A stretch of DNA of 64,000 nt from Glandiceps talaboti (taxonomy: Eukaryota > Hemichordata > Enteropneusta > Spengelidae). Below, piece by piece: positions 1-11,049 of the stretch. Made by a program: the position numbers and the translations under genes. The DNA is taken from the NCBI RefSeq assembly GCF_964340395.1, contig NC_135571.1, forward strand, positions 2,037,111 through 2,101,110, written 5' to 3'. The notes below the pieces were generated by a model. That model did no database searches. It was not told where the DNA came from and worked only from the letters and a program-made list of their open reading frames with translations. Position 1 is the stretch's first letter. The number at the start of each line of letters is the position of its first letter.

Positions 1-4
1 TAAT

Positions 5-1465
5 ATGACAGATTTCCGAATATCTGATCATGATTGTGAACTACAATCCTACAATATGGACGATTTCAATAGAACTCACTCTATGTCAATCTGGTTGACA
101 TTAACTAGACATGGTTTCCTTAAAATCATGGAACTGATATCAACTCAAAATCTAGACATACATTTAAGTGTACCTTGTTTCGGCTGTTCAGTTTCCTTAA
201 CGTCAATGTCAGTCCGTAACGTGAATGCAACAGTTTGCAACAATAAGACGTCTTACTATACGTCGTTAGGACTCGAGGACTACAGTTTTGAAACTGGTAA
301 TATATTGCGCAGTTTGGGTACGAATGAAACCTACCAGTTTGAAGACGTCCAATGTGGTATCCATCCATCAATGTATGCCACATCTTCAAAGACACCTATG
401 GTATGTGTGTTCAAAGTTTGTAGTTTCAATGTCACGATGGCAGAATTCCGCTGTCCGTATTCGACGACTCAAATGGTTGAAATACAAAATTTTACGTTGA
501 GAAATGGATACATTTCGTTTTCGACAAATGGTGTGATGGAGGAAACATATTTATTTCATCTCACCAACAATGCTTCTTCAGTATATGTATGTATCAAGAC
601 GTATTCAGATACTTTAGGATGGTTAAGTCTTGTCTGTACTGGTCTATCATTGCTAGGCTTAGTTGCAACAGTCATTCTCCACATCTTGGTTCCTCATCTG
701 CACAATTTACCGGGCAAACTTACTTGCTCGTTGTGCGTTGCTCTAATCTTCGCACAAACTATGTTTATGTCGGTGGTGAAGGATATAAGAAACCCTCTTC
801 TGTGTATTGGAATCGCTGCATTGTCACATTATTTCTGGTTGTCATCCTTCATTTGGATGGCTATCATGGCATTCGACATTGCGCGAGTATTTACCAAAGA
901 TTTTGTGATGTCAGACTTATCTAAAGGACCAATATTCTTTTATTATTCATTGTTTGCATGGTTGTTTCCCGGTTTGATTGTTGGCTTAGCACTTTTTCTA
1001 GATTTTTGTGACGGCAGTGGCTTTACAGTTGGATATGGCAAAGTGGCGAATGGGTGTTGGATTGGTAATCCCACGGCTGTTCTCATTCTATTTATACTTC
1101 CTGTTAGCCTCGTTATTGTTTTCAACTTTGGATGTCTTATTTGTACTTTATATAAAGTAATTATTACCTCGGAGACAGGAGCAGAAATGCAGACTTCAAG
1201 AGAAATTGGTTTAACTCGCAGAATTACGTATGCCAAAATGGCTTGCAGGATGTCAGTCTTGTTTGGTCTAGTTTGGGTGTTTGGTGTTATTGAATCATTT
1301 GTACAGTCTGAAGCACTGACATACATATTTACAGTATTGTGTGCATCCCAAGGAATTTTCATTTTCCTGACAATTGTCAGTGGCGAAGCCGTGAAATCAT
1401 ACATCAGAAAACGTATCAAGGAATTCAAGACTCGGGCTTTCTGTTCGTCACTGCAAAGTCAATAA
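5..1465 (+). CDS. Adhesion/Methuselah-like seven-transmembrane receptor (class B-type GPCR)
   Basis: A 486-residue reading frame without introns. Residues 1-200 form a Cys-rich extracellular part with several N-x-S/T sites (for example N74, N107, N141, N162). Seven hydrophobic segments follow at about 205-229, 238-258, 266-291, 309-331, 355-383, 410-430 and 437-460. Family marks are the LHNLPGK loop after TM1, a Phe-Trp in TM3 (SHYFWLSSFIW), GLVWVFG in TM6 and CASQGIFIFL in TM7, all typical of 7tm_2 adhesion and Methuselah-like receptors. It should sit in the plasma membrane and couple to G proteins; the ligand is unknown. I see no clear GPS cleavage motif. The codon before the first ATG is not a stop, so the true start may lie outside the window. 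The cytoplasmic tail is short (about 26 residues) and ends ten bases before a LINE remnant. Family is certain, orthology is not. Confidence 0.85.
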   Translation: MTDFRISDHDCELQSYNMDDFNRTHSMSIWLTLTRHGFLKIMELISTQNLDIHLSVPCFGCSVSLTSMSVRNVNATVCNNKTSYYTSLGLEDYSFETGNILRSLGTNETYQFEDVQCGIHPSMYATSSKTPMVCVFKVCSFNVTMAEFRCPYSTTQMVEIQNFTLRNGYISFSTNGVMEETYLFHLTNNASSVYVCIKTYSDTLGWLSLVCTGLSLLGLVATVILHILVPHLHNLPGKLTCSLCVALIFAQTMFMSVVKDIRNPLLCIGIAALSHYFWLSSFIWMAIMAFDIARVFTKDFVMSDLSKGPIFFYYSLFAWLFPGLIVGLALFLDFCDGSGFTVGYGKVANGCWIGNPTAVLILFILPVSLVIVFNFGCLICTLYKVIITSETGAEMQTSREIGLTRRITYAKMACRMSVLFGLVWVFGVIESFVQSEALTYIFTVLCASQGIFIFLTIVSGEAVKSYIRKRIKEFKTRAFCSSLQSQ

Positions 1466-1474
1466 TTTACATCT

Positions 1475-3117
1475 ATGAAATGTTGGTGTGTTTCCAATAA
1501 CTGCCCAAACAAGTCGAGTGTTATGGATCCACTGCCCACTAAATTGGTTAAAGCCTGCATTTCTTCACTGCTCCCTGTTTTTCTGAACATTGTTAATCTT
1601 TCATTGTCAATGGGGAAATTTCCTGATCGACTGAAACTGGCAATGGTAACCCCAATTCTGAAGAAAGCATCATTGGATCAGGATGTTTTAAACAATTATC
1701 GACCAGTGTCAAACTTAGCATTTATATCTAAGATTATAGAGAAAGTCGTCTCGGCCCGATTACAGAACCATCTGAATATCAATAATTTACATGTACCTCG
1801 TCAATCTGCGTATAAGAAATATCATAGTACTGAGAGAGCTCTACTTCGATTACAAAATGATATCGCTTGTGCCATTGGTCACCAGAAAGTTGTTTTGCTT
1901 GTCATGCTTGATTTGTCAGCAGCCTTTGATACTGTTAGTCATGATCTTTTGTTACACAAACTTCGTTCAATTGGCATTACTGGAAAGGTGTTATCATGGC
2001 TTTCTTCCTATCTCTCAAACCGTGATCAATGTGTAGTTCTCAATGGTACTGTGTCAGCAACCAAAAAAATTGGAATGTGGGGTCCCCCAGGGGAGTGTAC
2101 TCGGTCCCATTTTATTTAATTTATACACATCATCATTGGCTGAGCTGCTCACTGATCGCGGTGTTTCGTATCAATTGTATGCGGATGACACGGGCATTTA
2201 CATCTCGTTCGAGGTTGATGACTCTGTACCCGCCATTGCTCAGATATCTGATTGTATTAGGGGTGTGCAGTGTTGGATGCTGAGTCACCGTTTGAAGATG
2301 AATGACAGTAAGACGGAGGTCATCTGCTTTGGTACGAGGCATTCCCTTTCTCATCTCGGGCATGTGAATGTTGCAATCGGCGGCTCCCTCGTGAATTCGG
2401 CGCCGGTAGTTAAAAATCTTGGTGTTCTTCTCGATAGCCAATTGACGATGGAGCGGCATGTGACATCCACATGCAAGAGTGCATACTTTCATTTACGAAA
2501 TATAGCTCGCATTTGTAAATTTCTTCCACGTTTGTCACTTGAAAGGCTCATTCATGCTTTCATTTTTTCTAAGTTAGACTATTGTAATGTACTGTTTCTT
2601 GGGCTTCCTTTGTGTTTACTACGGAAACTACAGCTAGTTCAAAATAGCGTGGCTCGCCTATTGTCTGGCTGCCGCAAGTATGATCATATATCTCCTGTTC
2701 TAAGATCACTTCACTGGCTCCCAATCGAGTGTAGAATTGAATTCAAAGTTTAATTACTGGTTTTTAAGGCACTTCATGGTCTTGCTCCTATGTACATTGT
2801 TGATCTTTTAACACCCAGAAATACTAAGCGTCGTCTGCGTTCTTCAGATTCGGGCTTGCTCGAGGTTCCGTTTACGAGGTCATCTTTCGTCTACAAACGG
2901 GCCTTCAGCCATGTTGCTCCGCGGCTATGGAACGATTTACCGAGTGGGATTAGAATGTGTAATACCGTTGACTGTTTTAAGAAAAGTTTAAAAACGCATC
3001 TCTTCCGCAAAGCTTTTAATTAATCGAAGTATTGTTTTATTGTCAAGTGCTTTTTCTTTTTTTTAACTTTGTGAACCGTTTAGAGCATTTTATGGATTTA
3101 CGGTATATAAAAATAAA

Positions 3118-3165
<48 letters not shown>
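1475..3165 (+). mobile_element. Broken 5'-truncated non-LTR retrotransposon (CR1/L2-Jockey-like RT) with (TTA)n tail
   Basis: The conceptual RT begins in the finger region (MDPLPTKLVKA), passes NYRPVSNL, a catalytic LDLSAAFDTV block, [10 protein letters not shown] and the YADDTG box at about 2178, and ends with the thumb and C-terminal motif [10 protein letters not shown] followed by LWNDLPSG and LFRKAF. The frame changes from that starting at 1475 to that starting at 2043 around the A7 run at 2064-2070, and an in-frame TAA at 2751-2753 interrupts the end. No endonuclease or ORF1 is present, so the copy is 5'-truncated. The 3' end is a TTA microsatellite (3118-3165), as in CR1/L2/Jockey relatives that end in short repeats. 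It is dead and probably landed in the 3' UTR of the receptor gene. The clade assignment is tentative. Confidence 0.85.
3118..3165. repeat. (TTA)n microsatellite, 3' tail of LINE
   Basis: About 16 uninterrupted TTA units directly after the LINE 3' UTR, which itself contains AAATAAATA; read as the element's own terminal repeat. Confidence 0.9.
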
Positions 3166-3166
<1 letters not shown>

Positions 3167-3384
3167 AATCTTATTAATTCATAGCCAAACTAAAGTGACA
3201 TTTCGTAACCGGAGAACCATTTTCATATCCAAAAATATGCCCTTTTTATTTAGATTTCAATCATGTGAAAATAGAAGCAATTGCAACAAGGACAACTAAC
3301 ACTGCAAGAAGGACTGACACAAAAATTCCAACACGTTCCGCTATGCAGCATATTATATATAATAGAACTCAAAAACTATATCCA

Positions 3385-3831
3385 ATCAGCAGAGTAAATA
3401 TAACCCCAGACTATAGACGATTTCACAATAACGTGCAGCTTTTTCTATTTGATACAACCACGCAGAAACCAACAAAAACCGGATATGCCATTTTATCATT
3501 TTTATCACATTTTATGCTACATTTAGCCTAGAAGAAATAAACTATTTAAATGTATTGCAACTCCATGTAGACATGTGGGCGCCAATGTTTTTCTTAGTAT
3601 CAAACCCCCGATGAAGGGCGCTTAAAATGTCAGTCAGGTGTTCATTTGATGTCTGTATGGTGGCATGTATAGTTCATTTCACTTAGACAAAATGTAGGAG
3701 GAAACTGTAGTTATTCAATCTTGCTATTTTAAAGTGTAGCATGTCCAGTTTCTTATTTCTGATTTTATCAAACAGATAAGCTGCACAGTATTGTAAAATT
3801 GACTGTAAATACAGTCTTATGTTACTTTTCA
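3385..3831. repeat. Dispersed repeat 'R', copy 1
   Basis: This stretch is clearly similar in the same orientation to about 55600-56070 and 62240-62672. Shared blocks include CCATGTAGACAT, GGCGCCAATGTTTTTCTTAG, GATGAAGGGCGC, TGATGTCTGTATGGTGGC and AAAGTGTAGCATGTCCAG. No convincing protein is encoded (a short plus-strand frame at 3265-3531 has no recognisable motif). Nature unknown: a transposon end or a non-autonomous element. Confidence 0.75.
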
Positions 3832-4670
3832 CTTGGTTTATTTAAATTAGATCTAGTTTTTGCTTTTGTCTTTTGTCCGTCTCTTTTTTCTTAATATATA
3901 GATTTGGTAATATTTTACCATTTTCTGTTCTTTCAAAGCTCGTATGTATTTAAAGTGATCAGCCTTGCCCAGAATATACTAATTTATAAGATTGTAACAT
4001 GTGAGAACTCCACTAGTTGCAGGAAAACTAATTTTCGGCTCCATTTCCCACAATATATACTTAATGTGTTTCAATGTTACTTGAAATTTATCTTAAATAT
4101 ATCTGGGAACAAAATATAATCATTAATTACTAATCATGTCACATATTATATGTCATTAATTCAAAATAGTTAGAATATTACTTGAACTGCACCAATAACA
4201 TTCGTCTAAATGACAACAACAAATCGTATTTTGCATATGTATCAGTGATTACTTAAACTGTTGCGCATGTATGGAGTAGTGGTATTTGCACGACACATGT
4301 ATACCTGTATGCAAATGACATGCAAATGAAGGCGTTATTGTTCATTGTACACAAAAGCCCGAGATCGCATAGTATTAGTTTTATGGAAATTTGGTGTTCG
4401 AATAAAAGTATGTAATAATAACAGAAACCGTTCCGCTTGAGTTCCGGTGTGGATATTTTCACTCGTGTTTGCAGTATTTTCTGCTGCACTTTCAATCGCT
4501 AAGCTCATGAAAGTACAGTTGCAGAGACCAAATACCTCGAGTATGCCACATTTCCACTCGCGTGTGTCATGGGGTTCTGTCGTATTAAACTATCACAATA
4601 AAGAACAGTTTGAAGAGCAATTTCTCTGTCACATTTCATAGACGTCATTTATATCGTATCATTTATCAAT
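3832..4670. other. AT-rich intergenic stretch, nothing recognised
   Basis: Short frames only (under 82 codons), no family motif, no tandem structure. No gene seen. Confidence 0.6.
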
Positions 4671-4673
4671 ATT

Positions 4674-5319
4674 GTGACGAACTCGTGGAAAGTACACGAA
4701 AAACTCTGATATTTAACACCTAATAAAACTCTAGAATAGATTGCCTACGAAAGCTAATAAGTGGTAGAGTTAGCAAGCCTTCGATAAGCGTGAAAAACCC
4801 GCTCCGTCACACCAAGCTGTTCGATTTGACCTTGTGTATGGCAGAACATACACTATAAAATTGAGTACAGACACATTCGCCAATGCCAGCGTCTCTAGAC
4901 TATGGCACAACCCAAGAAACCTGAAATATAACGACCAACTCGTGAAAACCCACGACCCAACCTCACAGAGGCATACAAGAAAACGTTTCCCTAAAGGAAG
5001 AAGTAGGTTTTAACAGAAAAGAAGTGAAAATGACGGTAAACCAAGAGATTATGTCAAGAGCGTATTTGACACGATGTTGACTACTCGGTGTCCAGCAAGA
5101 GAGAGCGAGCATGGGAGAAAAGTGTTGCTATAGCTACCTGACCATGTGACCAAGACTCCGCCCCTCAGCAACTGACTAGCATATGAAAAGTGTGCTTCGA
5201 CTAAACACGGGATATCTAGACCTGAAATACAGGGAAAAATCCGACTTTCTCCAGTAAGGTACTGAGACGAGCCAAATACAGGCACCCGGGGGCGTGACAC
5301 CCGCAAGCTTTCCGCAACA
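4674..5319. mobile_element. Candidate solo LTR
   Basis: The block starts TGTGACGAACTCG and ends CTTTCCGCAACA, so it has the TG...CA termini of an LTR at about 646 bp. It contains a TATAAAA box near 4854 followed by GAGTACAGACACATT, resembling an LTR promoter and start site. The flanks share an AATAT-like pentamer at best. No internal retroelement genes are adjacent. This is inference from shape only. Confidence 0.35.
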
Positions 5320-5548
5320 ATATATAATTTCTCTTTTACTAATTAAAAATGCAAATGACAATTTATTTTATTTTATCTTTTATGCTCTTTAGTTCAAAAT
5401 TTATCATCGACATTATTGACATTCATATACACCTTCATTTGGTCTGCAAATCAACGTAATAAAATAGTTATTGTTACACAACCAATGGTTTTATTTATTT
5501 ACGAGAAATGTGTCACCTGTTCAGGTTGATAGCCTTTATCAAATTTAT

Positions 5549-5716
5549 CAAATGTATGTATGTATGTATGTATGTATGTATGTATGCATGTATGCCTGTC
5601 TGTCTGTCTGTGTCTGTCTGTCTGTATGTATGTATGTATATGTATGTATGTATGTATGTATGTGTGTATGTATGTATGTATGTATGTATGTGTGTGTATG
5701 TATGTATGTATGTATG

Positions 5717-5746
<30 letters not shown>
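5549..5746. repeat. (TATG)n/(TGTC)n compound microsatellite
   Basis: About 200 bp of TATG units with an interior block of TGTC and scattered TGTG variants. The long frames over it, Met-Tyr-Val-Cys on one strand and His-Thr-Tyr-Ile on the other, are repeat artefacts. Confidence 0.95.
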
Positions 5747-5747
<1 letters not shown>

Positions 5748-5955
5748 TAAATGCAAGTTGTAGTAAAATACACCATTCAAACTACAAGGCAATACCGTCC
5801 ACAATTATTGTGACTTTTAGTCCATTCCGTCTTCATCCCTATCTTCGGCCCAACTATTCCAAACTTGCATGATGAGCTAGTATTTTTTCTGTGTATTTTT
5901 CAGTACACTTGCCTTCAGTTTTTGATCTATGTCCTCAGCTGTCATAACAGCAAAC

Positions 5956-6003
5956 CGTCGCTTTCTCCCTGCCATTATACGCTTTCTCCCTGCCATTATA
6001 CCG
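5956..6003. repeat. Short tandem duplication of a CTTTCTCCCTGCCATTATA unit
   Basis: The unit GCTTTCTCCCTGCCATTATA occurs twice in a row here and once more at about 6551-6570, where it is also followed by CCGTCTA, so it belongs to a small dispersed repeat. Confidence 0.6.
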
Positions 6004-6109
6004 TCTACCTTGTAGTATATGTATTTTATTCACCTTCTAAATACACTCTGATTGGTCAATAGCCTCATTTGTAACTGTCAGTCGAAATTTAACGCCCAGC
6101 CGGAGTACA

Positions 6110-6154
6110 AGTATGTATGTATGTATGTATGTATGTATGTATGTATGTATGTAT
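6110..6154. repeat. (TATG)n microsatellite
   Basis: About 11 TATG units flanked by matching ACAAGTA sequence on each side. Confidence 0.9.
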
Positions 6155-8665
6155 ACAAGTAATAAATGCTGTCTGGGTAAATACACGCTGACGTAGGAGG
6201 CGTGTATTGCCCGGATGGCATTTGTCTTGTACCCCCAGCTATTAGTCCCTTTTGTCATATTCTTCCCAGGGAGAATTCCATACACTCATCGTCTATGTTT
6301 TGATTTTTGATAAGAAGACTGACGCCTAAGCCGACATGTGTCAACAAAGTGGATACACGCCTGTGTCAACATTCAGTGTCACACACATATATCGTTACGT
6401 TGTGACGAAAATAGCCTACACCATTCAAACTTTTCAAATGTCGTGTATTACGAAGCAATATAGTCTACATCAAGCTGAAATCCAATAACACTTGATATAT
6501 CATAAGTCTGTCATCAAAGTACAAAAATACAGACCTCAATTATTACCAAATGTTGCTTTCTCCCTGCCATTATACCGTCTATCACTTGCAATTTGTAGTA
6601 CACTCTGAGGTAATGTTTATTATTACCAAAATAGTGTTCAACGTGTGAACGGAAGTCTTATCTGTTCAGTCACAGTCAGGGGTCATGTTTTTGTTATGAT
6701 TGTCTGCATCTAATCACTCTTCCCTGGATGACATACACAGAAAATACACTTCCGCCACCGACATGACATACATTTGTTACTCTGCTGATACACCGGTCTT
6801 CACGATTTTCCCTGATACATGAAATATAAACATATTACAGCGTATTCCGGTTAGGCGTTTACATTCAATAGGTGGGTACGTAGATTTTTTTATATGCGAG
6901 TTTCTAGTTCAGGTAGTTATGCTGTTTTCCATATGGTCTCTGTTATTGTTTTCATCAGATGTACAGCCATTACAGATTGGAGGTACTGTCTTTTTAAGTT
7001 GATGTCAATTTCGGCATCCACTACTTCTTGCGAGACGTCACAATTTTGCGATTTTCTTACTTTTTTCTCGAATATGTAAAAAGAAAGGTTTAGGGTCGGC
7101 GTAAAAAACTAGGTGGGGTCGGGAAACCTGAACCAAGCAACTTTTTGTATTTGGCCTTATCAGGAAAGATAAACGATATCATGGTTTAGCCACCAGGGGC
7201 GCTGTTTTAGAATCGGACGCGGGACCCAGAATAGTTGAGCATTGTCGCATAGTTCTCGAATAGTTAACGGCTGACACGAAGTTTTCTCTCACTTTCCGTG
7301 CTGTAATATTCTATTATTGACTAGCAATAATCAAAATCTGCCTAACCAATACTGTAATGCTCCTGGGTGTAACTGCCTCGAAAAAAAACACGACGGTATT
7401 TTTGGCGAGTTCAAGTAGATCGGCTTTTCTCGTTGTCGATGAGGTAATTTTCCGCTCCTTTAAGAACGCATGATGAGTTCTTTTACGCACATTTTGTTCA
7501 CAGCTTCGTGCATTGCCATACTATCAGTATGATCAGCAGCCATGACGAAAATTCTGGCCCTCACTTTTCAAATATGGGGCGCCCTCTTGCGACGCTTACC
7601 TGTTAAATGACGTTCGATAGCCGACTGTATTCATAAACGCAGACCCGAGAGGCTATAAGCTAGAACCGGACCGCCTGCATTATTTACTCATGCCACCAAA
7701 TTGCGTACGTGGCACATTTGCAATGGATTTGACACGGTTGAGTTGGCATATGTACATTGTTCTTACAGTACAGTAACATATCTTTTGGAAAAAAAATACA
7801 CAGACACAAATAATTTTAATAAATATAGCTATCAGATGAGATGTATGAATGATATTCATTATAAAGATATTTCAGAATTTGTTATTTAATAGTTTTTTCT
7901 TGGGGTGAGGTTATAATACACTGCATTCATGGCCTCTGTGTGACTAACATGTCGGAATACCTTGAGGCACGTGATTCAAGGTTGTTGTTTTTTAAAAAAA
8001 AACAACCTTGAATCGCGTGCCTAAATGGTGTGTTTTTTTTAAACACATCTTCAATATCTTTCTGAAGCTGGCCTTGCCGCCTTTGAACAAAGGTCAATGC
8101 AAATTTTGATCTTGGACGGGTATATGTTGTCTGGATGCTAATGTGGTTTCTAAGTAAACCATGTCTGTGGGTGGAGGTGTAAACGGTACACGTAACGATA
8201 TACCGTCTGGAAACTAGACTCAGTCGGTTAGAAACACGACGTATATGTATTGACAGTATATGTTTACAGTGCGGTAATTTAAGGTTACTCAAACAATGAC
8301 CTTAACACTATCCCTTTGTCAGACAGGAGAGGTCAACCACGACCATTGTGACTGGACTTTCAGCCTTATATTTGCTTATCTTAAATAGTGAGAGAATTGG
8401 GTCACTTAGCTGTCGAGCTTACCTATTAAAATGCAAAGGTATATTATGACGCTTCGTTGACTGTGACATAGCAAAAGGCCACTTATGTGCTTGAATTTTA
8501 GTAGGGATCCATGGCAACAGACTGAATGTGGAGGAAGGGTTATTACAAAGAAGGCTGAACATTAATAAGTTAAGGGATATCAACCTTTATACGCTTTAAA
8601 TTCCCGGATCCCTTTTTATTTTGTATTATATTATTCAGTACGTGGACACAGCACCATAAACTAAG
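6155..8665. other. Intergenic region upstream of TRIM-NHL gene 1
   Basis: No gene recognised. It holds a copy of the GGTTCCG MITE remnant (about 6870-7165), a perfect hairpin (7969-8023) and, in the last ~200 bp, sequence homologous to the region upstream of the second TRIM gene: both have CCACTTA(T/C)GTGC, CCATGG(C/T)AAC, GGCTGAACATT and GTGGACACAGCA-like blocks. The promoter region was therefore duplicated with the gene. Confidence 0.6.
7969..8023. repeat. Near-perfect hairpin palindrome
   Basis: GGCACGTGATTCAAGGTTGTT is followed after a T6A9-type loop by AACAACCTTGAATCGCGTGCC. The arms are about 24 nt with one mismatch and fold back almost without a spacer. Likely a foldback element remnant or a hairpin-forming locus. 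Confidence 0.85.
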
Positions 8666-10960
8666 ATGGCGACTGCGATTCCAGACTTGGAAACATTTCT
8701 AAAAGAACTTGGAGATGATTACCTTTCCTGTACAATCTGTTTAGAGGAGTACAAGAATCCTAAAGTGCTACCATGTGATCACACATTTTGTCAGGATTGT
8801 TTAATCAAGGTCGTTGAAAGAGAAGGTGTGTTACAATGTTCGGTTTGTGACACACGCTGTGTGTTGCCCGACAATGGCGTTCCCGGACTTGAACCCAATT
8901 TCCTCATGAATTCACTGCTTGACATAGTTGGGAGACCACAAAAAGTCTACTGTACCGATCACCCAGGAAACGAAGTTGAAATCTACTGTAAGACCTGTCA
9001 AGTCACTATGTGTACAGACTGTGCCAAGATGAAACATCCAAGTGAGAAACATGTCCACAGAGAACTCAAAGAGGCAGCAGGTGAATACACCATACAGTTG
9101 AAAGAAATGGTGACAGAGCTGAGACAGAAAGAAAAGGAAACTCAGGAATACAAGTCAGTAGCAACTCAGTGCAGAGATAAATTGCAAGTACATCGTCTGG
9201 AAGAAGAAACGAATGTGATAAAGAAAGCAGAAGAGATGGTTAAGGAAATAAGGAAGGAAGAGAAGCGACTACTGGAGGAGTTGAAGTCAGAGTATGGACA
9301 GAAAGTGAAAACTGCTGAAGTCCAAATAGATGAATGGGAAATAAAACATGGCAATATTTCATGTACGCATGGTTATCTAGAAGTACTGATGCATCATGGG
9401 AGTTCTGCTCAGTTAATGTCGAATAAAGAGAAAACAGTGCAGTATGTGAAAGGCCTTCTTTCAAAGGAAACCAAACAAAGCACAACATCAGAAGTGATGG
9501 GATTCAAACCTGCTGCAGCTGTTAAAACACGAGGCATTCTGGGTTTGCTGTGTATGAGCAGTGAGGCCAGTAACGTTTTAAAATATCTAGATGGAAAAGA
9601 ACATGCAAATGATGTTGCCATGGCAGCAGAATATCAAGAACCATCCAGGTTACCTAGTGCATTGGAGTCAGAAATAAGGCTTGATAAATTTACTGAAGGA
9701 GAGTGGTTGTTACCCAAACCAGTCACGGATGGTAAACCTAATGTTATAGGTCAGAGGTCAAGGTGGGACCTCTGTGACGCTGGTGTAAAGACAACAACAA
9801 TGTCGCCAGAGAGTACCTCTACACAGATGGCTGACGACAATCCGGAGAGACAGTTAGAAGACAATTCAAGTGATGTAGCAATGACGCCCAAACACAGCAA
9901 GAGAAGAAGAGTCATACCAGTGCCAGCTGTGAAGACAGAGATGAAAAAATCTGATAGAAACGGAAAATATGTCAAAGTAACTGACAATAAAGATGATACT
10001 CTGAATGTCACTGATACTGAAGAAATGGGAGAGGATGCTAATGCTAACCTGGCAAATAATAATCAACCAATTCTTGAATCCCCACTTAGAATTCCAGTCA
10101 CCAAAGGATTTGTTAAGACGCTAGGAAAGAGAGGTCGTGGGATAGGATGCTACAATTCCCCTCATGGTATAGCCATGAATAGAAGAAAACAACTTCTTGT
10201 AGCTGAAAAAGAAAATAATCGGATTCAAGTCGTCGATTTGGATGGAAATCACATCAGAAGTATTACATTCACTCAGTTTAAGAATGCCTTCATACCTTGT
10301 GATATAGCAGTGTCAGAAGATGGAAATTATTTCATGACAGACCAAGGTAATCACCAAATAGTTGTTAGTGACGAGGATGGAAACCTAATCAGATGCTTTG
10401 GACATAATGAAATGAAGTATCCATATGGTATAGCTATCAGTCCTGTAGATGGCACTGTTTATGTAACTCACTGGGTTGGACCATACCCATATTTTGCCAC
10501 TTACAGTGGACAACACTGTATTACCAAACACACTCAAAGTGGTGAACACATCAAAGTACTAGGAAGATTTGGATGTGAGCAGGCTGAATTCAATGGACCT
10601 GCACATGTGCATGTAAGCAGTCAAGGAATGCTATATGTACCAGACTACAGGAACCATTGTGTACAGGTGTTCAATGAGAATTTTCAATTCCTGTACAAGA
10701 TTGGATCCTTAGGGATGCAAAATGGTGCTCTTGATGGTCCAATATCAGTGGCTCTTGGCAAGGATGAATGTTTGTACATTGCAGAATGTGGCAACCAGAG
10801 AGTTCAGAAATTTGACAGCAAGGGTCAATTCATATGTCGTATTGATGGTAAGGAGGGTGGACTGAAGAAGCCCACTGGAATAGTACTAACTGATGACTGG
10901 CCTGTCAAAGTCGTGGTAGTAGACAGTGTTGGTCAGTGTCTGAAGATATTCACTCGATGA
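8666..10960 (+). CDS. TRIM-NHL E3 ubiquitin ligase, paralogue 1 (lacks B-box 1)
   Basis: Intronless gene, 764 residues. The RING C3HC4 set is C22, C25, C37, H39, C42, C45, C58 and C61. A single B-box follows (C96, H99, C108, C111, C116, C119, H124, H129), then a Glu/Lys-rich coiled coil (about 135-225), a Ser/Thr-rich variable linker, and six NHL beta-propeller blades from about 480 to the end. The expected role is RING-dependent ubiquitin transfer in the cytoplasm, with the NHL propeller binding RNA or protein substrate. Against the paralogue at 24307 it lacks 66 codons in frame, exactly the first B-box region (after residue 90). The start ATGGCG is shared by both paralogues, and their upstream sequences are homologous. 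A possible AATAAA lies 92 nt past the stop. No pseudogene signs. Confidence 0.93.
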   Translation: MATAIPDLETFLKELGDDYLSCTICLEEYKNPKVLPCDHTFCQDCLIKVVEREGVLQCSVCDTRCVLPDNGVPGLEPNFLMNSLLDIVGRPQKVYCTDHPGNEVEIYCKTCQVTMCTDCAKMKHPSEKHVHRELKEAAGEYTIQLKEMVTELRQKEKETQEYKSVATQCRDKLQVHRLEEETNVIKKAEEMVKEIRKEEKRLLEELKSEYGQKVKTAEVQIDEWEIKHGNISCTHGYLEVLMHHGSSAQLMSNKEKTVQYVKGLLSKETKQSTTSEVMGFKPAAAVKTRGILGLLCMSSEASNVLKYLDGKEHANDVAMAAEYQEPSRLPSALESEIRLDKFTEGEWLLPKPVTDGKPNVIGQRSRWDLCDAGVKTTTMSPESTSTQMADDNPERQLEDNSSDVAMTPKHSKRRRVIPVPAVKTEMKKSDRNGKYVKVTDNKDDTLNVTDTEEMGEDANANLANNNQPILESPLRIPVTKGFVKTLGKRGRGIGCYNSPHGIAMNRRKQLLVAEKENNRIQVVDLDGNHIRSITFTQFKNAFIPCDIAVSEDGNYFMTDQGNHQIVVSDEDGNLIRCFGHNEMKYPYGIAISPVDGTVYVTHWVGPYPYFATYSGQHCITKHTQSGEHIKVLGRFGCEQAEFNGPAHVHVSSQGMLYVPDYRNHCVQVFNENFQFLYKIGSLGMQNGALDGPISVALGKDECLYIAECGNQRVQKFDSKGQFICRIDGKEGGLKKPTGIVLTDDWPVKVVVVDSVGQCLKIFTR

Positions 10961-11049
10961 ATAGGGAAGCCTTCAACTGTACATCACAGACTTGTGTGTG
11001 TGGAATATTGGTCCGCGTTGATGTTAGACATACCATCACTGCAAAGTAA

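Noticed and set aside
943-1428. 161-codon minus-strand frame under the GPCR
   Set aside because: Shadow of the receptor coding frame.
3265-3531. 88-codon plus-strand frame
   Set aside because: Overlaps dispersed repeat R; the frame is not kept in the other two copies.
5471-5872. Long Met-Tyr-Val-Cys / His-Thr-Tyr-Ile frames (also at 13530-13996, 46023-46539, 56471-57084)
   Set aside because: Tetranucleotide repeats keep all frames open; they are microsatellites, not genes.
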